Position numbers and translations under genes: made by a program. Source: Bolinopsis microptera (Eukaryota; Ctenophora; Tentaculata; Lobata; Bolinopsidae). Taken from it: DNA of 64,000 nt. The stretch covers positions 15,457,837 through 15,521,836 of the forward strand of contig NC_087073.1 in the NCBI RefSeq assembly GCF_026151205.1, read 5' to 3'. The notes under the pieces were generated by a model. That model saw only the letters and a list, made by a program, of their open reading frames with translations, had not been told where the DNA came from and did not search any database. Positions 36,067 to 46,642 of this stretch are shown here, piece by piece (the first letter of the stretch is position 1; the number at the start of each line of letters is the position of its first letter).

Positions 36067-39000
36067 CTAATGTTTCCTGATCATAAACTGAGCAAACCAC
36101 ACGAATGTAATTGTCATGATATAATGAGTTTCCAGGTGAGGAGAATCAGCTGAACTGGTCACTAACGCACTAACACACTCCGGTATCTCCTCACTCCAGG
36201 TGTTGTCACCACGGCATGTCAACTTACTGTGTCCCACCAACCTGTACCTGTAATTAAATAAGAGTTAACCTGCTGTGTCCCACCAACCTGTACCTGTAAT
36301 TAAGTGAGGGTTAACCTGCTGTGTCCTACCAACTTGTACCTGTAATTAAATGAGGGTTAACTTGCTGTGTCCTACCAACTTGTACCTGGAATTAAATAAG
36401 AGTTAACCTGCTGTGTCCCACCAACCTATACCTGTAATTAAGTGAGGGTTAACCTGCTGTGTCCTACCAACTTGTACCTGTAATTAAATGAAGGTTAACC
36501 TGCTCTGTCCCACTAACCTGTACCTGTAATTAAGTGAGGGTTAACCTGCTGTATCCCACTAACCTGTACCTGTAATTAAATGAGGGTTAACCTGCTGTGT
36601 TCCACCAACCTGTACCTGTAATTAAGTGAGGGTTGACCTGCTGTGTCCTACCAACTTGTACCTGTAATTAAATGAGGGTTAACCTGCTCTGTCCCACTAA
36701 CCTGTACCTGTAATTAAGTGAGGGTTAACCTGCTGTATCCCACTAACCTGTACCTGTAATTAAATGAGGGTTAACCTGCTGTGTTCCACCAACCTGTACC
36801 TGTAATTAAGTGAGGGTTGACCTGCTGTGTCCCACTAACCTGTACCTGTAATTAAGTTATGGTAAACCTGCTGTGTCCCATCAATCTGTACCTGTAATTA
36901 AATGAGGGTAAACCTGCTGTGTCCCACCAACCTGTACCTGTAATTAAATAAGGGTTAACCTGCTGTGTCCTACCAACATGTACCTGTAATTAAATGAGGG
37001 TTAACCTGCTGTGTCCCACCAATCTAATAATGTAGCCTTGACAGGTCTAATAATGTAGCCTTGACAGGTGACTTCAATGTTGATCTTTTGGTCCAGGGAC
37101 GAAACATAGCTGAATTTGAACAAACTATCTACAGTAACAATTTAATCCCTTTGATATCGATTGCCACCCATGCCAAGCCGGGTTGCAACGAAAGCTTAAT
37201 TGATAATATTTTAGTGAACTCTACTGAGCGTGTCTTAGGATCTGGAATTCTTGAATCCAAGATTTCCCGTCATAACCCAATCTTCTGTTTCATATCGTGT
37301 AATACTAAAGAGAGTCCAAATGATACCAAACTTAAACCTAAGTATGATTACTGTGAGTCTAATATAGAAAGCTTCCTTAATGATATTGGAAGGGATATCT
37401 ACCGATCGAACTTTTCGTATGATGAGGAAGGTTTTGAAAAATTTGTCGAAACTGTCCATGAAAAAATCGAACAGAATTTCAAATTGGACTCTACTGCTGG
37501 TTTTCAATCAAAACGCAATAGATTGATGAATCCATGGATCACTTCTGCGTTTATTAAATCTGTGTTTACTAAAGGCTTTCACTACAAGCGATGGAAGGCT
37601 TCGTGTACCAAAATCAACCCATTAGGTGAGGAAACTTTATATCTTAAGTATAAGGAGTATCGTTCTATCCTAAACAAAGCTATAAAATCTGCGAAAAAAG
37701 CCCACTATGGAAAAAAATTTGAACTTGCTAAAGGAAATATTAAAAAAACCTGGGAATTGATTAACGAACTCAGGGGTAAATCTAAAAAAGATATAAAAGC
37801 ATCATTCTTAATTGATGGTCGAATTGTAACTGAACGCCGTGAGATTGCTAACGGATTTAACATCTACTTCTCGTCTATTGCTCGTAATCTTAATTCAAAA
37901 GTTCAATCTTCTGTACCATCTCGTACGGTAACTGATGGCAATTTTATTAAGACGAAGTTTAAACAATACCTCAAGGGCAGAGAAAGAATAGTGAACTCTT
38001 TTTTTCTCAGCCCCTGTGACGAGGAAGAGATAAGTAAAATCATTGGTAGCCTTGAAAATGGGAAGGCAAGTGATATCTCTGTTAAAGTCTTAAAAAAGAG
38101 TGTAAATTATCTGTCTGGTCATATCTCTAGATTCTTTAATTGGTTCTTGGACAATGGGGTCTTTCCAAACAAGCTTAAAACGGGCTCTATTACACCAATT
38201 TATAAAAAAGGAGACTCACGATGCCTTGATAACTATCGACCTGTTTCTACATTACCGATATTTGGAAAAATACTTGAAAAAATAATCTATAATAGGTTAT
38301 ATAATTACCTCAGTGCTATGAACGTGATTTATGATCGACAATTTGGTTTTAGAAAACAACACTCAACATCTCATGCCGTAAACTATTCTGTCAATAAAAT
38401 ACTTAATGAGATTGAACAGAAAAATCATGTAATTGGAATATTTATTGATCTAAGTAAAGCATTTGACACAATTGAGCACGATAAACTCCTGCATAAACTT
38501 GAACACTATGGAGTAAGAGGTATTGCACTAAAAACTCTTGCTAGCTATCTAACAAACCGTAGCCAAGTAACTTCTTTTCAAACTGAAAAGTCGGACAAGT
38601 GTTCAGTTGAGTATGGTGTACCCCAGGGGTCAGTGTTAGGACCTCTACTATTTCTGATTTATATAAATGATATTGTGAGCTCCTCAAGCTTGGCTGAATT
38701 CGTCCTGTTTGCTGATGATACAAATATTTTTGTGATAGGTAGTTCAGCACAGGAAGCTTTTGAAAAAGCTAATCATGTAATGAAACAAGTCAGTAACTAT
38801 ATGGAGTCTAACAAGTTACATATAAATGCAGGGAAAAGTTGTTATATGCATTTTCAGCCAGGTTTGTCAAGAGCGACACAGACCTGTGCCAGAACACGGC
38901 CCTTTAACAGGAATCTAACGATTTTAATAGATGGCAAAAAGCTAGAAAAAGTTCAATGTACAAAGTTTCTTGGGGTGATAATAGACGAACAGCTAAGCTG

Positions 39001-42000
39001 GGAACCACATCTTAATCATTTATCTTTAAAACTGAACTCCAGTATTGTATCGATTAAGAGAATTTGCAAATTCATTCCCAAATCTGAATATTTGAAACTA
39101 TACAATGCTCTTTTTATGTCACATCTTAGCTATTGTATAAGTTGCTGGGGTGGGATCCCTAAACATAAGCTGAATAAAATCTTTGCAATTCAAAAACGAT
39201 GTATAAGACTGCTATTTGGTAACATTCCCAATTTTGATCATAAAGAATACTATTTAACCTGTGCACGTTCAAGAACTTATAACGAACATATGGCTAGCAA
39301 GAACTACTGTCTTGAACACACTAAACCGCTATTCACAGAGCAGAAAATTATGAACCTGGAGAATCTGCACATGTACCATACATTTATGGAATTATTCAAA
39401 ATTCTTAAATTTGATGTCCCCCAGTCGATTAAAGATCTTTTCAAGTTCTGTCCTAGAAATGAAAAACTTCGTCTGATTGTCCCATTACTGAGGTTGGATA
39501 TCTCCCAACAGAACTTTTTGTACACCTCTACGAAAATTTGGAATGACCTCAGCCCCTATGTATTCGAAATATGTGATGCTAATGTAGATGGGTTGATAAT
39601 CCCGGGTTCTTCCAAGAATTCAGACTTATCAGCTTCGTCAGGTGTTATTAAATCTAACCTTAAAAAGCACTTGCTATCCCTCCAAAATCGAGATGACCCT
39701 AATACATGGTAACTAATCTATATTATATCTCAAACTCTACATCCGGTACGGCTATGCACACATGATATCTCTCTCTGCCATGAAACATGGCTAACCTTTT
39801 AAACTGTGATTCAAAACCTAACGCTAAACTAAAACTCAACTGGGCTCTCCTTTGTCACCAAACTAAACCAATAAGTAATTTAAGATTATTATATTTTTCT
39901 ATATTTGTATACTGTAATTAGTATATTGACGTAGTGGATGGTTGAGGGGGTTTCAAGCACAGGTCACTCTCAAATCCTAAAGATAAGCAGTGGCCTTCGG
40001 CACTTGAAACCTCTTCAAACCTCCCCTGATTTATTTATTATTGATATTGTTTGATTGTGCCGTAAAAATAAATATTTGTTTTATTAAATATTTGTTTTAT
40101 TAATCTGTACCTGTAATTAAATAAGAGTTAACCTGCTGTGTCCCACCAAACTTTACCTAGATTCTTACCCATATATTTGAGGGTTAACCTGCTGTGTCCC
40201 ACCAAATTGCAGTTGGAATTAAATGCGAGTTAACCTGCTGTGTCCCATAATCTCATAATCAACTTGTAGAATCTTACCCATTTTTGCAGGAGAAAGGGAT
40301 TATATCACCAGGAACAAAAGGTGGTCCATCAGCTACTTTACTCGATGAAGCTGTTGTTTCTCCATATTGCACACTTTCCGTTATGTCTTTACACCCTCCT
40401 GTGGGAAATAAATAGGACATTAATTTAGCGCTGAACGTATCTTAAAGTCTTAACTAATTGTTTAGTACTATATATTATAAAGTTAGAACGGCATGGGCAG
40501 CGTTCCCCTACTAATGAAAATGCCTTTTCAAGCTTGCTATACAAATTTTAGTTGACGTAATGTTAAACGTAAAGTGAGCGGAAATATATCAGATTGATGC
40601 TAAACGTCAGTTGCTGTTGAGTAATTAGTTGGGGCATGAGTTCTCTGCGATAGTTGATTTATCAGCATCACAATACGATTACGTACGTAATGCTTACTGG
40701 GTGGCCCTAGTTCGCACGATATAAACGGTTTCAGCTGTTTTTAAACCAAGCTAAATGTCAATGCTCGTGGTTATTGGTTAATAATAATCCGTCTTTAAGA
40801 TTAAACAGTTAGTGATATTTGCGATCTAGAGATACGATTATCAAATGATGAAGTAGTTCGCTGTTTATTTGTCTCATGATACGGATTGAGTAACTCAGCA
40901 AATCGTTAGTTGCTTGTCACGCGTGAAATATCCTTAACAATATAGTCAGTGTCAGTGTAATACTATTACTAATAATTGCGCCATGAGTTGGCACAGAACT
41001 TTTTTCTCCGATTTTGATAAATTTGATTAAGTGGTAGCAGCCGTTAGAATCATATATTCAGCCCATACAAGTGCAGCTTGACGTGGCGGTTCGCGTAAAC
41101 TTGGGTTTAGTTTTTGATTAAATTTTACCTGGGGACCCCAGGCTAATATGTTCGTAGAAATTTGGCAGAATGACAGGCTGAGCGCCACCCAGTAAATTCA
41201 ATTTAAATGCTGTTGTAGATGTTCATGTAAAATTAAATGTCCTCAAGCCTATCGCCATCGGTAGCTTGTTTATAATTAGAAATAGATTCATAATTTGATG
41301 TCTAGACAGTGTTATTTTTATTAGTATTACTGCAGAGAGCAGGCGCGCTATTCCTATACTATCATAAAAGTCATGAAGTCCTGAGTATTATAATTGAGCA
41401 AGCGGTTTTGAAAACGCATGCCATAGGACCGTTATATTATAGTCTAGGCGGTGCACGATAAAAATAAACTTGCTCGGATTTTCAAAATTTTTGGACCGTC
41501 GTTTTCTAGAGACTGTGAGAATTTTCACAGTACCAAATTTATTATACCTTTATGGAATGATCAGTGAGTTTCGCCTAGGTGCCATATTTGATGGTGCGCG
41601 GCTTTTGGAGCAAAATTAAGTGTAAAAGTCGCGTAATTTGACGAAATTCGTTGATTTTTGTCGTATTATTCTGTCATATCTTCGGTTCCTGAACATGAAT
41701 CATGCTGAAAATTTGTCAGAACCTTCCAATCATACTTAACTACCGAACCTAATTTAGTTGGGAGAGATTGGCCTTGATTAAGAGGTCTAAAAATGACAAA
41801 ATAGGTATAAATTCGTTGATAACTCAAATTCTGAGCATCGAAATTGCTCAAACTAAATTAGGTTCAGTAGAACATAAGTGTTTACGTAAGCTGACCAAAT
41901 TTCAACAGAATTGTTATATGGGAAGTATTATAACTTTTCGATTGTTTCCAAAATAATGTGCTGGCCGAAATAAGAGCTAAAAACCATTCAATGGTCAGCG

Positions 42001-45000
42001 CGCGCGTCTTATCGTCGATGGCGCACTGACCGCGCGTATAATTTATACGCGCGGTCAGAAAAAGATGCAATTTTGTTCGTCAAATTTTTAATATTTACAT
42101 TAAAGTCGTCAGCCTTTAAACTGCCTTATGAATACCAATTATCTAGGCTGACCGACTGCTGGCAAATGCACAACCAATGTGCCATGTGACAATCAAGTTG
42201 TTCTACCAAGGTACATTAACATAAGGTTTTCATATTGCTTTCGTTTTTAATGATACTTATTTGTAATTTTACAGTTTTTCGTGGATTTAAGTACTACTAC
42301 TTGGCATATTATATTTATACGGTACACGATACTCATATTTTACATTCTATTTCTAACCATGGTGGTTATAATTCTGTACGTAGAGTCTGGAGTCGAATTA
42401 TAATAGACTAATATTAGTTACCTACCTAGTAAAGTGTTTCAACTTAAAATTCAAGTAACCAAAAGAAAGTTAACCACAGTACAATTATCATAAACTCTCA
42501 GTGCTCACTCATTGCAGCAAACTGTTTAATATTGCTATTAAATAATATAATAGTCATACTAACGGACACAAGTTAGGCGGTTGTTCTCGTCCACTGACCA
42601 CTCCACATCCAGCCCTGAACCACCAGTGGACACTTTCTGTTTGCACTGCAGAGTCTTGTAGCCAGTATCTCCCACTGCTTCTGTGTAACCGTTACCACAT
42701 CTTAGTGACACCTGTATCGGTGATTGTGTTCAGGACTTTGGATCTGGAGTTAAACGGGGTTTATGCTTTTAATACTTATATTAACAATAGCCACAGCCTA
42801 AGCACTAAGTACTGGTGTGTGGTGGACGAGTTCAGGTCCTTTTCCACCTTTTCGGGCCATCTCATACATATGTATTAAGATATTACATAACTGATAACTA
42901 ATATCCATAAACAATTAATCAACTTGAATAAATATGTTTCATCTTATAAACTATTTGAATCTTATAAACAAAACCTGCACCCGGACCACGTTTTGAGCTT
43001 TAAATTTCACGGCAGCGGTTTGGCTTAATATAATGTATATATATATAAAAGCTTAAGATACCGCGACGTGGCCGCGGTATTAAACCACGTAGTCTCAAAC
43101 CACGTGGCAGTCTCAATCCACGGTCTTAAACCACGCCGGCTTACTCCTAGCTACCACAGAATACTGCTCATTCCTGAGAGCACGCTATCAGGGTTAAGTT
43201 TAGCAAGGCTCTCATTCTCACCACGGTTGCACTTATACCTCTGCTATTACCCTCACAGCTTATACAAGTTACCTGGCCTTGTCAATGTCATGACGTCATG
43301 TTATCAAATAAAAATTATGTCATCTTAGAAATAGCCCCAGTAATCAGTGTGCTATAAATGATCAGTGTTACCCAATACTCACAGCTTATAAAACGAAAAG
43401 GAACCTGCAGGTGTTGTCATGTTATCATGTTATCAAATAAAAATTATGTCATCCTAGAAACAGCCCCAATAGCCAATATGCTATAAATGACTGAGGTGAC
43501 TCTAGAAGCCGATCAATAAGGTGTATATCCTCCCTGCCACGAGTCACTATATACTAGCCCCAACCACTGCACTCATATTATTTATTGATTTCTTTTCACA
43601 AAGCTGTTCACGTTCTAAAGTAATTAATGATATCTTTATGTTCATCTATATAGCAACTGAAGCAAAGAATAGTCCCCATAAAAATTGAACCGACCAGCCT
43701 GTTATCCGAGACATGACTTTTATTCAGTGACCCTTGATAAACAGATAATGATATGGTTGCGAATACCGAGTTTTAAAACCCGATGTGAGTCTCGGCTCGT
43801 GAGTATATGCTGCTAATTGATGATTTATAAACGTTAATAGTTTTTTCTCCGCCTTTTTGGGCCACCTCATACATAACTAATATCCACAAACAATTAATCA
43901 GCTTGAATAACTATTCTTCAAAAATCAAAATGACTTACATATAACTCAGCGTTGGGTTGAACTGGGGCTGAGTACTCCTCTGAGGTCACCAAACCAGGGG
44001 GATAAGTAACCTTGTAGCTGTACCGTGGTAACATGTGGCAACCCGCTGAGAGTTAGGGGGGGTAAGTAACCTTGTAGCTGTACCGTGATAACATGTAGCA
44101 ACCCGCTGAGAGTTACGGGGGGGGGGGGGGGGGGGGTAAGTAACCCTGTAGCTGTACCGTGGTAACATGTGACAACCCGCTGAGAGTTAGGGAGGTAAGT
44201 AACCCTGTAGCTGTACCGTGGTAACATGTGACAACCCGCTGAGAGTTAGGGGGGTAAGTAACCTTGTAGCTGCACCGTGGTAACATGTAGCAACCCGCTG
44301 AGAGTTAGGGGGGGGGGGGGGGTAAGTAACCTTGTAGCTGTACCGTGGTAACATGTGACAACCCGCTGAGAGTTAGGGGGTAAGTAACCTTGTAGCTGTA
44401 CCGTGGTAACATGTGGCAACCCGCTGAGAGTTAGGGGGGTAAGTAAACTTGTAGCTGTACCGTGGTAACATGTGACAACCCGCTGAGAGTTAGGGGGGTA
44501 ACATGTGGCAACCCACTGAGAGTTAGGGGGGTAAGTAACCTTGTAGCTGTACCGTGGTAACATGTGGAAACCCGCTGAGAGTTAGGGGGGTAAGTAACCT
44601 TGTAGCTGTACCGTGGTAACATGTGGAAACCCGCTGAGAGTTAGGGGGTAAGTAACCTTGTAGCTGTACCCGGTACCGTGTTAACATGTAGCAACCCGCT
44701 GAGAGTAAGGGGGGGGGGGGTAAGTAACCTTGTAGCTGTACCGTGGTAACATGTGGAAACCCGCTGAGAGTTAGGGGGTAAGTAACCTTGTAACCGTGGT
44801 AACATGTAGCAACCCGCTGAGAGTTAGGGGGGGGGGGGTAAGTAACCTTGTAGCTGTACCGTGGTAACATGTAGCAACCCGCTGAGAGTTAGGGGGGGGG
44901 GGGTAAGTAACCTTGTAGCTGTACCGTGGTAACATGTAGCAACCCGCTGAGAGTTAGGGGGGGGGGGGGGTAAGTAACCTTGTAGCTGTACCGTGGTAAC

Positions 45001-46642
45001 ATGTGACAACCCGCTGAGAGTTAGGGGGGTAAGTAACCTTGTAGCTGTACCGTGGTAACATGTGGCATGGCAACCCACTGAGAGTTAGTGCTATTCAATG
45101 GTGAGAATTTATGATTATTTCATAAATCATTTGCTCGAGCACAAAGTTTATTGAGAAATTAATGGACTAGTAATGCATTTTTAGCCTATATTCAAGTCAC
45201 CTTTATTAGGAAAAGATAGACTTATCAGCAATCCAATGTACCTACAACCCTATTAGCCATCTGGCTGACGTCTGTCTAACAGAGCTATAGCTGGGTGCAA
45301 TAAAAAATACAGAAGCAAGAAGATTTCAAATGGTTTTAAATGGTCCCAATGTAACGTCGTTACTAACGGCGCTCTCAGCTTTGTTACATATTTTAGTTTT
45401 TTTTGTGATACTATTCAAATATCGTATTTTTAACTTTGATAAATAGTGCTTTACCTGTGGCTGTTGTGAGTGAATGTCTTTCTTTTTTATTTTTTTGTTT
45501 TTATTTTTTCTTTAAAAAAATCCTTTTTTCTTTTTTTTATTTGACCCTATCGAAAATTGATAAAATGTTCGCCCTCTGAAAAATCTAATAATCTCCAACC
45601 CTAATTACCTTTAACCTGTTTCGCTAAAACTGACCACCTACACGAACTCACGCGAACAGTAGGTGTATCTGAGTTGAGAAGTGTCGGGGACCCCGGTAGC
45701 TGAGTATTTGTACCAAATGTTGGGGTGCCAGGCTCCATCTACTCCACATTGTACCACTATCCTTTGATCTGTATCTACCGTATCTACATCTACATCTGGC
45801 ACCCGTCTAACTCCGTTTGAAAATGTCTGCAAGGGAGAGAAAGGGTATCTAGATACTGATAATACGAACCCAAATTACATGAACACAATATGATTTAGGA
45901 AAAAAAACTTGCCTCCTGTGTCATTAGTGATTATACTATTATAGTATAGGGCCATGTGGATAGCACATGAATGCAACGTTTACATCAAAATTGTGTTTTT
46001 ATGCATGACCAAATCCGCTATCAAAATTATTTATCAGTTATCGAGTTAGTACATACTACATATTATAATGGTAACCATGAATAACACTCACAAAGCCAGT
46101 AGAAAGACACTTTACAGTGACAGTTGCCCAGGTGGCTCCCGAGTTTAGATTCCCGTTATTATCTGTTCCGTTACCATCCAGTTTAACACCGTACTTCCCA
46201 CCGTCCAGTGATGCTGGGGTACATGTGCTCTTCCCTGCAGTTACGAAATGGTTGAGTTATGAGTATTGAGCGATCTGTAACCTTATCAAGCAATTATGAA
46301 GGAGCTTTTGTCAGATATTTCTACGATTTACATTCGATAGGTACGCCTTTACGACATTCATTGATTAATATGCTCAGTCGTAGGAATAAATTGCCAGAGC
46401 ACCTCAATAGTTTAGTTAAACGGTCGTTTGATTTACGTATGCAGCTTATATTAAGATTATAATATGTGATATCATCTGAAACTGGAATCAGTTCTTGTTT
46501 TTCCCCCGGGCCCCGCATAATCGAATTGCCTCATGATTACAGCTATGAGTATGAGCTAAATCTTACGTTTTTAAACAATAATTAAACCTGATTTAAGAAG
46601 GGATGTCAGCAGCAACAGTACACCTGTTATCTTGATGCTCAT
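36067..46642 (-). CDS. CCP gene D: secreted three-module CCP/sushi protein
   Basis: Exons in transcript order: 46588-46642, 46092-46234, 45652-45826, 43939-44045, 42564-42711, 40278-40398 and 36067-36247 (stop TAG). Phases join exactly: 309 residues. MSIKITGVLLLLTSLLKS is a signal peptide. Module 1 has cysteines in exons 2 and 3 (STCTP, VKCLSTGF, VQCGVDGAW, TYC). Module 2 runs GCHMLPRYSY to LRCGNGYTE, LQC, W and LTCV. Module 3 runs GCKDITESV, PFVPGDIIPFSC, then LTCRGDNTW and PECV. Each module follows the CCP pattern of four cysteines with a GY after Cys2 and a Trp between Cys3 and Cys4. After Cys12 an extra tail ends in the hydrophobic YIMTITFVWFAQFMI, absent from paralogues A-C; it could be a membrane or GPI-type tail. 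Introns 3 and 6 hold minisatellites made from the gene's own acceptor sites, and intron 6 also holds an antisense retrotransposon. Confidence 0.88.
36242..37022. repeat. 46-bp minisatellite built from the 3' splice site and start of CCP gene D exon 7
   Basis: About 17 direct units in this block. Each, read on the minus strand, contains TTTAATTACAG then GTACAGGTTGGTGGGACACAG, the same acceptor and first bases as the real exon 7 at 36247. Units then return to GGTTAAC of the intron, where the real exon continues TAAGTTGACATGC. Four-unit blocks recur (units near 36500 and near 36690 share the same variants), so a higher-order repeat has formed. The array resumes at 40102 after the retrotransposon. 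Confidence 0.95.
37023..37068 (+). repeat. 23-bp direct duplication at the 5' edge of the retrotransposon
   Basis: 37023-37045 and 37046-37068 are identical (TCTAATAATGTAGCCTTGAC plus AGG). The second copy is in frame with the ORF (S-N-N-V-A-L-T-G-D-F-N), so the duplicated piece is element sequence. Confidence 0.95.
37061..39712 (+). CDS. Endonuclease/reverse transcriptase polyprotein of the non-LTR element, N-terminus missing
   Basis: Open for 883 codons to TAA 39710-39712, no frameshift. Residues 3-6 are GDFN of the apurinic-type endonuclease and residues 40-75 its end, but the usual SDH catalytic motif reads SRH near residue 70. The reverse transcriptase covers about residues 365-640, with PIYKKGD, NYRPVS, FGFRKQHST, IDLSKAFDT near 462, GVPQGSVLGPLLF near 519, and the catalytic FADD at 550-553. 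A C-terminal region of about 200 residues with spaced cysteines follows. The frame has no native start; it simply begins where the 5' truncation leaves it. The motif set fits the jockey/CR1 group. An intact RT frame in a truncated copy implies recent insertion, but loss of most of the endonuclease makes it non-autonomous. Confidence 0.92.
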   Translation: MTGDFNVDLLVQGRNIAEFEQTIYSNNLIPLISIATHAKPGCNESLIDNILVNSTERVLGSGILESKISRHNPIFCFISCNTKESPNDTKLKPKYDYCESNIESFLNDIGRDIYRSNFSYDEEGFEKFVETVHEKIEQNFKLDSTAGFQSKRNRLMNPWITSAFIKSVFTKGFHYKRWKASCTKINPLGEETLYLKYKEYRSILNKAIKSAKKAHYGKKFELAKGNIKKTWELINELRGKSKKDIKASFLIDGRIVTERREIANGFNIYFSSIARNLNSKVQSSVPSRTVTDGNFIKTKFKQYLKGRERIVNSFFLSPCDEEEISKIIGSLENGKASDISVKVLKKSVNYLSGHISRFFNWFLDNGVFPNKLKTGSITPIYKKGDSRCLDNYRPVSTLPIFGKILEKIIYNRLYNYLSAMNVIYDRQFGFRKQHSTSHAVNYSVNKILNEIEQKNHVIGIFIDLSKAFDTIEHDKLLHKLEHYGVRGIALKTLASYLTNRSQVTSFQTEKSDKCSVEYGVPQGSVLGPLLFLIYINDIVSSSSLAEFVLFADDTNIFVIGSSAQEAFEKANHVMKQVSNYMESNKLHINAGKSCYMHFQPGLSRATQTCARTRPFNRNLTILIDGKKLEKVQCTKFLGVIIDEQLSWEPHLNHLSLKLNSSIVSIKRICKFIPKSEYLKLYNALFMSHLSYCISCWGGIPKHKLNKIFAIQKRCIRLLFGNIPNFDHKEYYLTCARSRTYNEHMASKNYCLEHTKPLFTEQKIMNLENLHMYHTFMELFKILKFDVPQSIKDLFKFCPRNEKLRLIVPLLRLDISQQNFLYTSTKIWNDLSPYVFEICDANVDGLIIPGSSKNSDLSASSGVIKSNLKKHLLSLQNRDDPNTW
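39713..40101 (+). other. 3' UTR of the non-LTR retrotransposon
   Basis: About 390 bases between the RT stop and the junction with the minisatellite. AT-rich, ending in the 16-bp tandem repeat that is the likely template-recognition end. Confidence 0.7.
40102..40255. repeat. Distal part of the 46-bp splice-site minisatellite
   Basis: About three more units, increasingly diverged. One contains ATTCTTACCCAT, resembling the exon 6 donor region just beyond (ATCTTACCCAT at 40271), so this edge mixes acceptor- and donor-side sequence. It was contiguous with 36242-37022 before the retrotransposon insertion. Confidence 0.85.
41127..41193. repeat. Short dispersed repeat, copy 1 (67 bp)
   Basis: Starts ACCTGGGGACCCCAGGCTA and ends CAGGCTGAGCGCCACCCAGT. 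Related copies at 48536 and 49584. Lies in CCP gene D intron 5. Confidence 0.85.
42026..42058. repeat. GC-rich palindrome, 15-bp arms
   Basis: CTGACCGCGCGTATA, ATT, then the exact reverse complement of the first arm. In CCP gene D intron 5. Confidence 0.9.
42843..43920. repeat. Diverged direct duplications in CCP gene D intron 4
   Basis: GGGCCATCTCATACAT followed by AACAATTAATCAACTTGAATAA near 42863-42930 recurs near 43860-43910. A second pair (GTTATCAAATAAAAATTATG) lies near 43300 and 43429. No coding potential seen in this intron. Confidence 0.7.
43998..45088. repeat. 59-bp minisatellite built from the 3' splice site and start of CCP gene D exon 4
   Basis: Eighteen units. On the minus strand each reads CTAACTCTCAG then CGGGTTGCCACATGTTACC and CGGTACAGCTACAAGGTTAC, which is the acceptor and opening of exon 4 (44045 downward). 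A variable C tract (G on the + strand, up to 20 at 44117-44136) joins units. The copy at the lowest coordinate continues into the full exon; the others lie upstream in intron 3. Length differences between units come mostly from the C tract; one unit near 44495 is truncated. Confidence 0.96.

Larger units (their letters stand above)
37026..40101 (+). mobile_element. 5'-truncated non-LTR retrotransposon inserted in the 46-bp minisatellite
   Basis: About 3.08 kb. The ORF starts inside the endonuclease domain. The 3' end is two 16-bp repeats (AAATATTTGTTTTATT, 40070-40101) rather than poly-A, as known for CR1/L2-type elements that end in short tandem repeats. AATCT lies on both sides (37021-37025, 40102-40106), either a 5-bp target duplication or a remnant of one minisatellite unit. 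The element lies antisense to CCP gene D, in its intron 6. Confidence 0.9.

Noticed and set aside
36242-37022. CRISPR-like regularly spaced repeat
   Set aside because: Units are contiguous with no variable spacers, in a eukaryotic intron.
43946-45078. Overlapping minus-strand ORFs with repeated LPRYSYKVTYPP-like peptides
   Set aside because: They arise from the 59-bp minisatellite. Only the copy next to 44045 is part of a supported exon.
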